In this document: piece after piece, positions 20,575 to 32,884 of the stretch | Layout: each line of letters opens with the position of its first letter | Position numbering within the stretch: the stretch's first letter is position 1 | Assembly: GCF_008831285.2 (NCBI RefSeq) | Contig: NC_045150.1 | Span: 17,932,600-17,996,599, forward strand | Direction of reading: 5' to 3' | Origin: Nymphaea colorata | Lineage: Eukaryota; Streptophyta; Magnoliopsida; Nymphaeales; Nymphaeaceae | Length of the DNA: 64,000 nt | Position numbers and translations under genes: made by a program | Notes under the pieces: model-generated | Told to the model about the DNA's origin: nothing | The model's input: the letters and a program-made list of their open reading frames with translations, nothing else | Databases searched by the model: none

Positions 20575-21054
20575 TGTTAGAAGAGGGGTACATTCCTATC
20601 AAATTTATCTATGTTAAGGAAGGAGGTGGAAAGATTGAAATCGCCATATTCATATCTTCTATAAACAAGGAAGGCACTCAACAATTATCTCCTACTAATA
20701 AGGTTCAATGATTATCTCCTATTGATTAGGAAGGAGATGAGGAAAGCATCGAAAGATCCAGCAAGCCATATGTCAAGGATAAGCACAAAATAGCAAGAGA
20801 TAATGACAAAGGAATTTGTGATGAACTAACTGTAAGGAAAGAGGATCCGATATGTGAATCATACATATTCTGTAATAGTGGGCAACAACCTTATACTGAT
20901 TTAAAGGAACCTCTTTTAATAGTATACAGTTAATTGAGAGAGAGAACAACATTGGCCACATTGGATGTAAACTCTAAAGAGTTGAACCATGTTATTCTTA
21001 TTTAATGATTTGAAATTTTATATGATATCGGAGCATTGGGAGTAATTTGTGGTG

Positions 21055-21850
21055 ATGGCGAACAACAACTTGAACAACAATAGTATCAATGGCAACATCA
21101 GTGCAGGGGTGATCATGCCCCCACTTATACTTCCTCCTCCAACAAACCTTTAATACTTTTTATTGGTAAAACTTTCAACTGAAAATTATTCTCTATGGGA
21201 GTCTAAATTTGTTCATGTGTTGAAGAGCTATGGTTTGATCGGCTACATTGATGGTACTCTACCATGTCCTTTGGCTACTCTTCCCATAGAACAAGGGACA
21301 TAAGCCATGGTCAATCCCAAGTTCATAGAATGATAGCGCATGGACTAGCTTCTACTAAGTTGGATTTTGTCCTCTTTAATTGATACTATTCGTAGTCAAG
21401 TTGTGGGTTTAAGTACTTCATACTTTGTTTGGAATGCTCTCAAAAGGATGTATGCTTCATACTCTAGATCTCGTGTCCAACAATTGAGACATCTACTTCA
21501 AAACCTTAAGAAATGATCTGATTCTATTGCTGAATACTTTCATAAAGCAAAAGGCATTACACTCCAGCTTGTTATGACATGTAAACTAGTTGAAGATGAT
21601 GATCATGATATGCATATTTTGTCTGAGTTACCACTAGTGTATGTTGCTCTTATAACCACCCTGAACAATCGTGTGGAATCAATCAACTTTGAAGTACTAT
21701 TTAACCTTCTTTTGATTCATGAAGCCCAGTTAAATGTTAGTGATTCTAGTTTGGAGAACTCTATGGCAAGTTCATCCTTTAAGACTTCGAATCAGCAAGG
21801 TGCAGGATAAAATTCTCAAAACCAATCTTTCAACCTCATGGTCGAGGAGG
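21055..21850 (+). pseudogene. copia gag remnant
   Basis: The frame starts MANNNLNNNSINGN and contains NYSLWESKFVHVLKSYGLIG, SYFVWNALKRMY and SIAEYFHKAKGI, matching the UBN2/retrotran gag family of copia elements. Several stops interrupt it. The last open part (21574-21810) ends SSFKTSNQQGAG ahead of the zinc-knuckle region. Confidence 0.7.
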
Positions 21851-22399
21851 TCGGTTTCAATGAAAAGAAAGTAATAATTGCATCAAAGGTAACTCTATCT
21901 ACTTCTCTTGTGGAAATTCTGGTCATATTGCAGTAGCATATAGAACCGTGTGTCAATCATGTAAAGGGAAGGGGCATGGAGCACTATATTGTAAAGTTTA
22001 TCAACTCCAAAAGGATGCCAATACTCTTGAAGTTAATAGTGTGGCTCCTACATCAGCCCAAGAATGTGGTTGGTATCTAAATTCGGGTGCCATTCCATGT
22101 GACTACTAATCTAAACAGCTTTGCTTCTCATCGAGTACCCAGGTAGTGAATAAGTTCTTGTTGGAAATGGCAGCGGACTAAATATTTCTTCCATTGGTAA
22201 ATTTGTTTACCATATTTCTGATTCAAGAATTTTCATGAAAGATATTCTTCATGTTCCTTCTATATGTTGAAGCCTACTATCTATTTCTTGATTCTCTAGA
22301 GATAATAATACTTACTTTGAGTTTCGTCCTGATCAGTGTTATGCAGTGGACAGCAAGATATGGCATGTAATCTTGCAACGCATCTATAAAAGTGGTTTA

Positions 22400-24330
22400 T
22401 ACCATATTGACTTGCAAGGAGCTAAAGCAGAAACGTGCATTGGGGAGCACATGAAGAGAGCTCAATGGCATGAAAGGGTTTGGTCATGCTTCATACGAAG
22501 TTGTCAATCTTCTTATTAATAAGTATGGTTCACTAGTATTTCCTAGTAGTGAAATCTTCCTATCAAGTTTGTCAACAAGGAAAGGGTCATGCTTTTCCTT
22601 ATTCATCTTTAGTCAACAAGGTGTCATTTCCTTTAGAAATATTATTTGCAGACATATGGGGACATGTGCCAAAGTTATTTATGCATGGTCATTTGTTGGC
22701 TCTTTTTTTTAGACATACTTGGATTTTTATTATCAAACACAAAATAGATGTACTTGGTGTGTTTCAAACATTTCAAAAGTTGATTGAAAATCAAATTGAG
22801 CATAATATTAAATCTCTTCAAAGTGATTGCAAAGGAGAGTTTAAATGCCTCTCAAATTATTTAAAAACTCCAGGGATTGAACATTGCATCTTATGCCCTC
22901 ATGCTCATGAATAGAATGGAAGAGTTGAATGAAAGCATTGACATATAGTGGAAACTAGAATCACTCTTTTGTCTCATGCTAATGTCCTTAAAAATACTGG
23001 GACTTTGCCTTTTTTACAGCAATATACCTGATTAATCTGATGCGTACAACTACTTTAAAGATGAAGAGTCCCTTTGAAGATCTTTATAGAAAAAGGCCTT
23101 ACTATGGTTTCTTGAGAACCTTTAGTTGCGCCTGTTGTCCATGTTTGAGGCCTTTTAATGATCACAAGCTGCAATGTGGATCCGTTTTTGGGATACAACA
23201 GTTAACACAAAGGATACTTATGTCTGAACCGAACCTCTAAGATACTCTTGGTTAGTCACCATGTTGTTTTTTATGAAAGTCTATTCCCTTTCTGAGACTC
23301 TTTGACACCCAAAGATAACTCTTCTCTTAGTGAAACATTAGTTATTTCTATTGACATTCCTTCTCTTTTAGTTATATTTAGTCCTAACACACTACCACCA
23401 GATGTACAGGAACCTACCCCTTCAACCATTGAAGCTATAACTAATCCAATATCAAACCTACCAAGTCTGACACCTTCTCTTCCATCCTCACCCGAACTGC
23501 CAATCAACCCTCCTAGAACTCACCACATGGTGACCTGCTCCCAAACTGGGTCTTTAAAACCCAAAACTTATACCTTGTCCAAGTATATGATACCTTCCAT
23601 CTACATATCCGAGTTAAGAGAGGAAACTGAACCCACTACATTCTCTCATGCTATCAAGAACAATAAATGGAAGGAAGCAATGGAATGTGAGTTTCAAGCC
23701 TTGATCCAAAACAAAACGTGGAGTTTAGTTCCTCTTTCTACTTCTCAAAACCTTGTGGACACTAAGTGAATTTACAAAATAAAGAGAAAAGCTGATGGTA
23801 GTATTGAACGTTACAAAGTTTGTTTAGTTGCGAGAGGCTTCACTCAAGATGTAGGGATATATTACTTTAAAATTTTCAGCTCAGCTATAAAACCTCTTAC
23901 TGTTCATGCAATTTTAACTATTGTAGTTTCAAGGGGATGGAATCTCAGACAGCTTGACATTCATAATATTTTTGCTTCATGGTGATCTTACAGAGGAAGT
24001 TTACATAACTCATCCCCAAGGCTTTGAAGACTCTAGGTACCCAAAACATGTTTGGCGCCTGCTTCAAGCTATTTATGGTTTAAAGTAAGCACCTAGAGCA
24101 TGGTTTCACAAATTGAGTTTTTTCTTGCTAGATGTTGGTTTTGTTGAATCTCGTATTGACACATCATTATTTATTTATGCGAAGTGGATATTATTCTTTA
24201 TTTTTTGGTGCATGTTGATGATATGATAGTTACAGGGATGTGAAACCAATAAACGACTAGAGTGATTCACCACCTTGCTCATAAATTTCCTTTGAAAGAC
24301 TTGTGTATATTACATTATTTCTTGGGCATT
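22400..24330 (+). pseudogene. copia integrase and reverse transcriptase remnants
   Basis: The gag-pre-integrase motif WHERFGHAS and CQQGKGHAFPYSSL are followed by the first integrase Asp in FADIWG, then NGRVE with disrupted surroundings. A Pro/Ser/Thr-rich linker (23302-23600) precedes the reverse transcriptase (WKEAMECEFQALIQN, KIKRKADGSIERYK, PRAWFHKLSFFLL, HVDDM). RNase H is missing, because the element ends before it. Confidence 0.7.
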
Positions 24331-24439
24331 GAGGCTACTTTTTCAGCTCAAGCACTCAAAGAAAGTACTCGATCGCAGACATGAAATTAAACAAGTGAAG
24401 TCAAAGAATGTTATCATGCTAAAGAAAATGAGGAAAAAA

Positions 24440-27400
24440 TGTTATAGGTTATTACGTGTGTTCGCACCCCACTCCCTTTTCAAGAAGGTCGAAATGCGAG
24501 TCAGCAAAATTCTTTTAAAATTGGGGTTTTGAGAAAATTTTCAAGAGAAAGGGATCCGCTCGTCGGTACGAGGTCCAACCGTTCCTGCCGCCTTTAACAG
24601 GGGTAATTAGACCAAAGACTAAAGATCATTTGGATCATATACGAGTTATTGATGTAAGTCCTATATGCTTATGCATTGAGGTTTTGGATTCAAGAACCGA
24701 AATTCATTTTTTTGAATAAATGAATTTGAATATTGGGGGTTTTCAAGTTGGTTTAAAATCCTTTGTTTTGGTGTTATTTGAAACACATAATTCTTGAGGA
24801 TTTTTGAAGATTTGGAATTGAGTTCTTTGTTGTGAACTCTAGATGATGATGATCATCTTATGATAAAAATTGATTTTGAACTCTTCTTTTGTCAAATCAT
24901 GTGATTTGTAGAATTCATTCTTTTGAAAGAACATAGGTTCCAAATTGTTAGAAAACATGTTGTTTTTCAAATGCACTTTGGCCAAAAGATTATGAATGCA
25001 TTGCTTGTGTTTTCTTTTGAAGTTAAGTGAAGTTTACAAATTCTCATTGCAATATGACTTGGTCACTTTTTGCAACTTAAATTTGAATCACTTAATTTCT
25101 TGAGAATGTGCATGTGGTGCCATTGATTTTGAGTGAAAGTGAATGCATGAAACGAGAATGGAAACTATATGGAACATTCATTCTTCTCTCTCTCATAATC
25201 CATCAAGATTCATTCATATGAAACATACATTCTTCACTCCCTCATAATCTCTCAAAGTCCGTATTGCACGTCATACAATCTATACATGAAGATTGATTAA
25301 AATATAGGACTTTCTCTATATGTGCTCATTATATGATTAAGCACATGAATTAGAGATGTAGTCCATAAGCTTGAGGCTTGACATAAAATTATCAAAATGA
25401 TGAAAATATATAAATGATGTCAAGTTCAATCTTTGAAACGGATGGGAGACATGGATGACGTCCACTTTTGTCTCAAAATAGCTAAAAATCAGACCTTGTG
25501 TTGATTTAAATAGCTGAAAATTGTGGACATTGATTCCAATAAGGACTTGTTTCTTAGATAGAAACAATGAGTTTTTCAAATCTATTCAAATTCCAGATTT
25601 CGTAGTAATGAAATCATCAACTCCTTTGGATGATTCTAGGATGGTTGGTATTTCAAATACGTAAATTTTGATATTCTTAAACCAATTCCTATAAAACATG
25701 GTCTGATTTCAACAACATACATACATCTTACGTATGGGTTTGCTGAAATTAAGTAAAAATGAAATGAAAGTAATTTATAATCTTGCACTAGAAAAATCAA
25801 TAAAAATGGCCCATTTCCTTAAAGACCGGTTTGGAAACATGTTCCAACCTGATTTTAAGGGAGGAATGTAATTTTTGACAAGAAATCGGATGCATATATG
25901 TACATATATAACAATGTATACATATACGTACCTTACTTTTCAAAATGAAATTTTATCAAGGGACCGCATGACTCATGAATCATGATGATTCATGGCTGGA
26001 TTCTTTTATGTAGGAAGATTGAGAACTTGTTTCAAATCTTCCCTACTACCCTTGATTAATTAAATTGAAAGACATGAATCAAAATGACTGTGAATAAGAA
26101 AGAAAATAAAACAATACTCAAGCTTATTCGTCCATCATTTTGCCATGCAAGGGTGGATCACATTCATAAAAACGTATCCATCCCTTATAGGCATTTTCAT
26201 CATACGTGATGTAGCAAAATCACTTTCTCACCGTGGGATTCTCTCATGGTAGGGAGTTCAAAATGGTATTAAGTTGGTTCCTTTGAAAGGGACGTGGCCT
26301 TGGGGCCCATTTCGAAATTTGATACTTGGGTTCATATTTAAGAAAAACCGACATATGCATGCATTATGCATTAACATGTACATTGAAGCGTAGGTTTCCC
26401 TTAGCTGGACATCATTCCCAGCCGTAAGCAAATGAAAATAAACCCTCCCACGAATTGTTGGAATTAAAATAAATCAACAATAAGCTAAAGTAGAAGAGAA
26501 GTGTGTTAAGATCACCTACCTTGCGGTCGGTCTTGATGTTTGTCTTTCGTCTTCACTTGTTTTCTAACCCAAGCAATCCTAAGCAAGAATCCAACCGTGG
26601 ATTCAAGCTTAGCAAAGCTAGAATAAGAAATAGCTTGCTTGCTGGAATTTGGAGTGGTAAAGAGGGCTTCTCACCACGAAAATCCTAAGTAAGGGTTCAC
26701 TTAAGCACCCTAACTTAGCAAAATCAATGGGGAGAATAGAAGAAAGTGAAGAAGAGAATGGGAGAAAAAGGGGAAGGGGGCTTGGACGAACCTCTTCTCT
26801 CTTCCTTGGCTTCTCCCTCCTAGCTCCTTGGCTGCAGCAATTTGATAGAATGCTCCAAAATTTCGTCCTCCCCCTTAGTGGACAAGGGGAGGTTTATATA
26901 GAGGAGGAGGTGGGTTCAACCACCTTCTTAACTCACCTTGGGAACTTACTTAAGACCTTGGGGACTTGTAAAATGAGTTAAATAGACTTTAAAGGCTCTA
27001 ATTGACCATTTCTCAGCCCATTTCCACGAGCTAGGTGGGCTGGGCTAGGTTTGGTCAACTTGGGTTCAGACCTAGGTGACCATTTTGACCAAAATTTTGG
27101 ATGAAAATGCCCTTACACAGGGTTTTGCCCTTATTTTGTACTATTTATTTATTTTTGTTTGAAATCGAGCTTATAAGGTTAAAACCTAGTTACTAAGCTC
27201 CAAATGCCATTGAATTATGATAATTAAATTTAAATTTTAATAAAATTTAAAAATTTTATCAAATTTGGTTTGAAAAGGGTATTTTCGTCCAAAACTTGAT
27301 TGAAAATGGATTTCAACTGAATCAAACTTTCACTTGAGAAATTCAATTTAAATTTGGTATTTGATTCAAGCATTTGACAAATTCAAATGTTTATTTGCCT

Positions 27401-28284
27401 TTCATAAACCATTTTAGGCTTTTTAATCTTAAGTTGACCGTAGAAGGGCAAAATTGTCCAAATTGATCAATTTCGACCAATTGACCAAAGTCAAAGCTCA
27501 TTTGCAAGTAGTTTGACTTTATTTGAGGTAATTTGATAAATTTGGGTCAAGAAAGCTCTTAATTGAGCTAAATTGTACTTTGACTGAGTTTAGTCAAAGT
27601 GGGTTTGGTTCGGTCAAAGTCTATTTTCGTCCATTAATTGGATCATGAGACAGACTTACGTTTTGACTATGTTGAGCCCATTGTGACCGAACCTAGCTGG
27701 AATTGGCACCACATTTGAGTGCACCCGGGTCAAACCTACTTGGATTAAGTAGGTTAGGTGAGTTTGACCAGTCTAGTAATTGCTTCCTTGAAAATGATTT
27801 TTTTCTTTAAGGAGGATCTGGTTAAAGAAGAGAGAGAGACATAAATGTCTCTCTTTTCCTAGGTTTCTCCTTTATTTCTTCTTGAAAATGACTTTTCTTC
27901 AATTAATTTGAGAGAAAATATTTATTTATTATTTTTTTTTTGACATGGAGGGGGGCATGGCCCCTGGGGAGGGCTCTTGACCACACGGGCTAGGTGGGGC
28001 CCACACGTGGGTCCCACGTAGCATTTTAGACTGAATTAGATCCAATTCTTGGATCTAAGTCAAAATTTGCATTTTGCAATTGGATTTGGATTTCAAATGA
28101 CATTTGCAATTGAATTTGGACTCGTAATCCTGCATTGGGATTCGTGTATCGGGTTAAATTCACGATTTGAATCTAATTGTTCTTTAGATTCGAAATTGGC
28201 TTTGAAATTGCAAATTTTCACAATTCTTTTGTGAAATTTTCACATTGCTTCAATTTTGATGTGGAAAAATTTGGGGTGTTAACA
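24440..28284 (-). repeat. Putative 3' LTR of the Tat-type Ty3/gypsy element
   Basis: On the minus strand the LTR begins TGTTAACACCCC at 28284, immediately after a polypurine tract AAAGAGGGGCATC. It appears to end CCTATAACA at 24440, giving 5-bp inverted ends (TGTTA/TAACA). The length of about 3.85 kb suits Tat/Retand-type elements. A minus-strand TATATAAA lies at about 26893-26901, roughly 1.4 kb into the LTR, with a purine/pyrimidine-rich leader after it. The U5-like end carries GGGTGCGAACACA and GTACCGACGAGCGG-type words that I associate with this group. The left boundary is less certain because no partner LTR is available. No genes are within it. Confidence 0.6.
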
Positions 28285-28297
28285 GATGCCCCTCTTT
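28285..28297 (-). other. Polypurine tract
   Basis: AAAGAGGGGCATC on the minus strand abuts the TGTTAACA start of the LTR, the normal position for plus-strand priming. Confidence 0.7.
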
Positions 28298-29341
28298 GTT
28301 GTTAAGCAAATTGAATAATTTGCTTAATAGCAAAGATTCACGCACCAAATTTTTGCAAATCGTTTGGAAAATCCATTTTTCAAATGATGTTGAACCATCC
28401 TCGCTCGAGGGGAAATGCTAGGCATAGACCTGAAATAAGAAGATCTTTCTCCATTTCATTGGAGACTTTGTAGAGGAATTAATGTTGGTTGAAAAATTTT
28501 GTAATTGTGAAAGTTTTTGCATTTGATGCTTTGAGAAATTTGCCTTCGATGCCTTCTAAACCATTGGCAAGTGCTTTTTCTCTTCTTTTACTTAGTTTTT
28601 CACATACTCTCTTTTGCTTTTGAATTTTGATTTTCTTTTTGAGCCACCCTTCACTCTTGGGAGAAATTCCTCACCACCCCAAAAGCTACTACGGAGTTCC
28701 ACCGCTTTGGCGGTTTTGTGTAGTTTGCTTTGTGTAATATCAAGTCTATCGGGCTTTCTTCTGAACCCTTGTAACAAGCTTTGGGCCGGTAACTCCTAGA
28801 CCAGTTGGCCTCAAGGTACCAAATGTAAAACACTCCCCGGGCTTACTTGCTCGAATTCAGAAGGCTTTAGGAGACTTAATATAAGCAAAATGTTCATGGA
28901 TTGCTTTTTAGCTTCACGGCGTAAGCATAGGTCATATGCCCACCCGCGCCTGCTGAGCTTTGAACCAGAGGAACAACTACACTCACCCCGAGCTCATTGC
29001 TCAACTCATTTCGCTTGATAGCTTTTTCTAGCATCTTGCCAAGGTCTTTTAGGTGACAAGACTTTTTCTTATGGCATCTCATGCTAGACCTTTACAAATG
29101 CCGATTGTCGGGACCAACATTAATTACTATACATAAGTCCCTCAATGTCTGTGAAATTTCTTGCCTATTTCAAGACGATGCCCTTGCAATTGTCTTCAAG
29201 ACATGGGTTGAGTTTGAAAATTTTGATGTATTTTTGAAACTTTTCCCTAAGGGATACCATGCCCCTTAGTTGGTTTGAAAATTGTTACAAACGTGCTTAT
29301 CAAAGCACAACTATTTTGAATTTTTTTTTTGAATTGCAAAT
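28298..29341. other. Non-coding 3' spacer of the Tat element
   Basis: About 1 kb lies between the integrase stop and the polypurine tract. Tat elements commonly carry long 3' spacers. Short open frames on both strands have no recognisable domain. Confidence 0.5.
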
Positions 29342-32149
29342 TCAAGTATAGAATTTTTTGAGATGCAAAGCATTAATTGGATCGGGGATTTCAACCCCAT
29401 CGGCATCAATCAGTCGATAAGAATTGTGAGGTAGAACCTCTTTGACAACATATGGTCCTTCCCAGTTCGGCGCCCATTTTCCTTTGGGTCTACTCCTGAG
29501 TGGAACTATGGATCTTAAAACAAGATCATTTACCTGAAATTTTCTTTCAATGACTGATTTGGCATAATGTCGGGCGACTCTCTTACGATAGACTTCGGCA
29601 TGCTCTGCCGCTTGTAGTCTTTTCTCGTCTAAGAGGTCTAATTGAGTAAGTCTCTTTTTTTGGTATTTGTTAATTGGGAGTTCAATGAGAGCAGCAAATT
29701 TCATTGCTGGTTTTTGGACATGTAATGGAAGGACAATTTCCGTTCCATATACTAATTCTGCTGGTGTAGCATTGGTGGGTGTCCGAATTGTGGTTCGATA
29801 CGCCCAAAGTGCATTGTGCATTTTCTCGTGCCAATCTCGGCTTGTTTCAACTGTCCTTTCTAAGACACGAATCAAAATCTTGTTGGTTGCTTCTGCCTAA
29901 CCATTACCTTGAGGGTAATATGGGGCAGAAAAGTGATGTTGTATTTTGTGTTTATGACAAAGATTGCGCATTTTCTCATTTTTGAAATGAGTACCGTTAT
30001 CAGAAACGATATCATGCGGGATGCCAAATCTACACAAAAGATTTTTATGAATGAAGGACACTACGTGTTGTCCTTCGACTGTTTTTAAAGTGATCGCTTC
30101 CACCCATTTGGTGAAGTAATCTGTAGCTGCAAGAAAATACCTGTGTCCATTTGAGGCAGGTGGATTGATTGGACCGACTACGTCGAAGGCCCACTTGGAG
30201 AATGGCCATGGTGAGCTGACCGAATGAAGGTACGCTGCTGGAGCATGAATTGATGGTGCATGCAACTGACATTTGATGCATTTCTTGACAAATTGGTGAC
30301 AGTCTCTTTGCATTGTGGGCCAATAGTACCCTGCTCTGACTATCTGCTTGACGAGGGTCTGATACCCTACATGTCCCCCACAAATTCCTTCATGGGCTTC
30401 TTGAATGACTTCTAGTGCCTCATTTGCATCGAGACATCTAGCATATTCTGTGCTGAATCCTCTTCTGTATAGGATGTCGGCTAGAATGAAATATCTTGAA
30501 GACATGTGTCTCAAAACTCTTTGCTCTTTTCGAGACATTTCTGGTGGAAGTGTTCCAGTTTGGAGAAAATCCTTGATGTTCTGATACCATGGTGTTTCTC
30601 TACTTTCTGCTTGCAACACCTGTTCTGGTATGACAAAAGATGGTTGTTCGAGTCTTCCAACTTCAAAAGATCTGATAGATTCTCCAGGTTTGAAGGCAAT
30701 GGTAGAGCCTAAACTGGCTAAACCGTCTGCTATTGGGTTAAATTCTCTTTTGACATGTAACAGTTGACATTCCTCGAACTGTCTTAAGAGGGAAGCTGCT
30801 AACTCTTGATATGGGATCAATTTTTGATCTTTGACTTGCCAATCTCCATTGACCTGACTGACAGCTAAGAGAGAATCTCCAAAAATACGAACTCTCTGCA
30901 CTTTAAATTTGAGCAACATTTTGACTCCTTGGATTAGGGCCTCGTACTCTGCCATATTATGCGTGCAGGAAAAATTCAATTTGAGAGAGTAAGGAATCAT
31001 TTCCCTTTCTGGTGTAATGAAAAGTATCCCAATGCCTGCCCCAGCTGTGCTCTTAGATCCATCAAAGTACATCTCCCAAATCGGCTCTGGTTCAGTTGTC
31101 AGGATTTGCTCATCTGGAAAATCATCATTTGTTCTAATTTCTTCATATAGAAGAAAATCTGCCAATTGGTCTGCAATGGCTTGCCCCTTGATTGATTTTT
31201 GTGACACATATTCCAAATCATATTGCATCAGCAAAACCTGCCACTTTGCTATCCTTCCATTCAGAAATGACTGTTCGAGGATATATTTGAGTGGATTAAG
31301 TTTGGATAAAATTTTAACTTCACAAGCCAATAGATAATGCCTTAATTTTTGACACATCCACACCAAGGCTAAGCAAGTTTTTTCCATGTGCGAGTAGTTC
31401 TTTTCATACTGCACAAATGTCTTACTGATGTAATAAATGGCATGTTCTATTCGGCATCCTTCTTCATATTGAGCCAGAAATCCACCACAGACTGAATCGT
31501 TGATGTAAAGGAGTAGAGGTTCCCCTAAAATTGAAAGTTTTAAAATTGGTGGGCAAAGAAGATACTTCTTGATCTTTTCGAATGAGGCTTGACATTCATG
31601 CCCCCATTCAAATTTGACTCCTTTCCGCAGTAAATGGTTGAAGGGTTCGCATCTCATGGCGAGATTAGATATAAACCTTCTGATTGATTGAATTCTGCCT
31701 TGCAAGCTGCGTAGCTCCTTAAGATTTGTTGGGGGTGACATTTCGATGATCGCCTTTGCTTTGGAAGGATCCATCTCGATTCCCTTTTGGCTGACCATAA
31801 ATCCCAAAAGCTTACCGGATTCCACACCAAATACACATTTTTGTGGATTCAATCTAAGTTTGTATTGTAAGAGTCTATCAAAAACTTGAGAGAGAATGTT
31901 GATGTGATTCTCCCTTGTTTTTGACTTAATTAGTAGATCATCTACATATGCATCCATGATTTGATGCATTTGGTCATGAAAAATAGCTGCCATAGCCCTT
32001 TGATATGTTGCCCCAGCGTTCTTCAAACCAAATGGCATTACTGTATAGCAGAAGGTACCCCATGGGGTTGTAAATGATGTTTTGGCTTGATCTTGAGCTG
32101 CCAACTTAATTTGGTTATAACCAGAATATCCATCCATAAAGGAGAACAT
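29342..32149 (-). pseudogene. Tat pol: RT, RNase H, archaeal-type RNase H, integrase
   Basis: From 32149 downward: the reverse-transcriptase palm (DGYSGYNQI, the active-site DAYVDDLLIKS at residues 66-76), the RT-linked RNase H, then MYFDGSKSTAGAGIGILF and HNMAEYEALIQG, the archaeal-type second RNase H. The integrase HHCC finger (GGHVGYQTLV, CIKCQ near 30260-30340) follows, then the DDE core (WAFDVVG, IVSDNGTHF, and E in AEATNK). The core is cut by an in-frame TAG at 29897-29899, in PQGNG-stop-AEATNK where a Gln codon is expected. The C-terminal integrase part (29342-29896) is otherwise intact (HNALWAYRTTIRTPTNATP; GPYVVKEVLPHNSYRL). It ends at 29342 with NALHLKKFY. Confidence 0.9.
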
Positions 32150-32765
32150 AGCGTGACCTGCTGTCTACCAACAAGTCAATGTTTGGAAGTGGGTAGTCAT
32201 CCTTTGGTGTAGCCTTATTCAAATCTCTGAAATCGATGCAGAGCCAAATTTTGCCATTTTTCTTTGGGACTACCACAATGTTTGCTAACCATTCAGGATA
32301 GTCGATTGTTCGGATGAACCCTGCCTTTAGTAGGTCTTCCAGGCCTTCCTTAACTTGCCCCTCAAGACGAGGGTCTAGTTTCCTCAACTTTTGTTTGATT
32401 GGCTTGCATTCTGGTTTCAATGGTAGTCGATGCTCGACTAATTTTGTATCAAGTCCTGGCATGTCCTCATAAGTCCACGCAAAGGCTTCTTGATGCTTTT
32501 TGAGGAAATCTATCAACTCTTTTCTTTCTTCTGCTGAGAGACTTGTTCCAATTTGCAAAATCTTTGGACTCTCTTCCGTGCCAATGTTAATTTCCTCAAT
32601 CGGATCATTAATCAGAGGTGACGGTTGATCTTGCTTTCTCATTTGGATGAACTCTGGACATTCGGCCTCAGTGAGTTCTGGATTTATCTCCTTAAAAGCT
32701 TTTGATGTTTGATCCTCAAATGTCATCCTAAAGATTGTAAAGAAGTTAGATGAAATTTGAGACAT
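32115..32765 (-). pseudogene. Tat pol N-terminal part (RT fingers)
   Basis: A frame with its own ATG at 32763-32765 encodes the region before the RT palm: FAWTYEDMPGLD, HRLPLKPECKPIKQKLRK, VVVPKKNGKIWLCIDFRDLN and PKDDYPLPNIDLLVDS. A frameshift at about 32150-32160 separates it from the palm at LVDS / MFSFMDG. There the normal DSTAGH-type junction has lost a few bases. It is separated from the gag-protease frame by a stop and 119 bp, so the element may have encoded pol as its own ORF. That gap could also be damage. Confidence 0.85.
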
Positions 32766-32884
32766 TGTATATGGAAGTAATTTGCATTTGTCATTGTATT
32801 TTTGAAGGTATTACAAAATGAAGACACTTGGTCTATTTGAGTACAATGACGACAAAATGACAAAATGATGGCGGATTTGTTGAT

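Larger units (their letters stand above)
20575..24439 (+). mobile_element. Decayed Ty1/copia retrotransposon
   Basis: A plus-strand series of copia domains is seen in order: gag (from 21055), a CCHC knuckle remnant (FSCGNSGHIA near 21905), gag-pre-integrase (WHERFGHAS), integrase (SFPLEILFADIWG; NGRVE), and RVT_2 reverse transcriptase (NKTWSLVPL, VCLVARGFTQD, HVDDMIVTG near 24210). Stops and frame changes are frequent. A primer-site-like TGATATCGGAGC at 21023-21034 matches TGGTATCAGAGC at 10 of 12 positions. The preceding 450 bp starting TGTTAG (20575) could be the 5' LTR, but no 3' LTR is present. It stops where the Tat LTR begins, so the Tat element probably inserted into it. Confidence 0.8.

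Noticed and set aside
23302-23769. 155-codon Pro/Ser/Thr-rich protein as a separate gene
   Set aside because: It is the linker and start of the reverse transcriptase of the copia element (NKTWSLVPL), not an independent gene.
30045-30383. 112-codon minus-strand frame inside pol
   Set aside because: It is a shadow frame of the Tat integrase, which reads in another frame.
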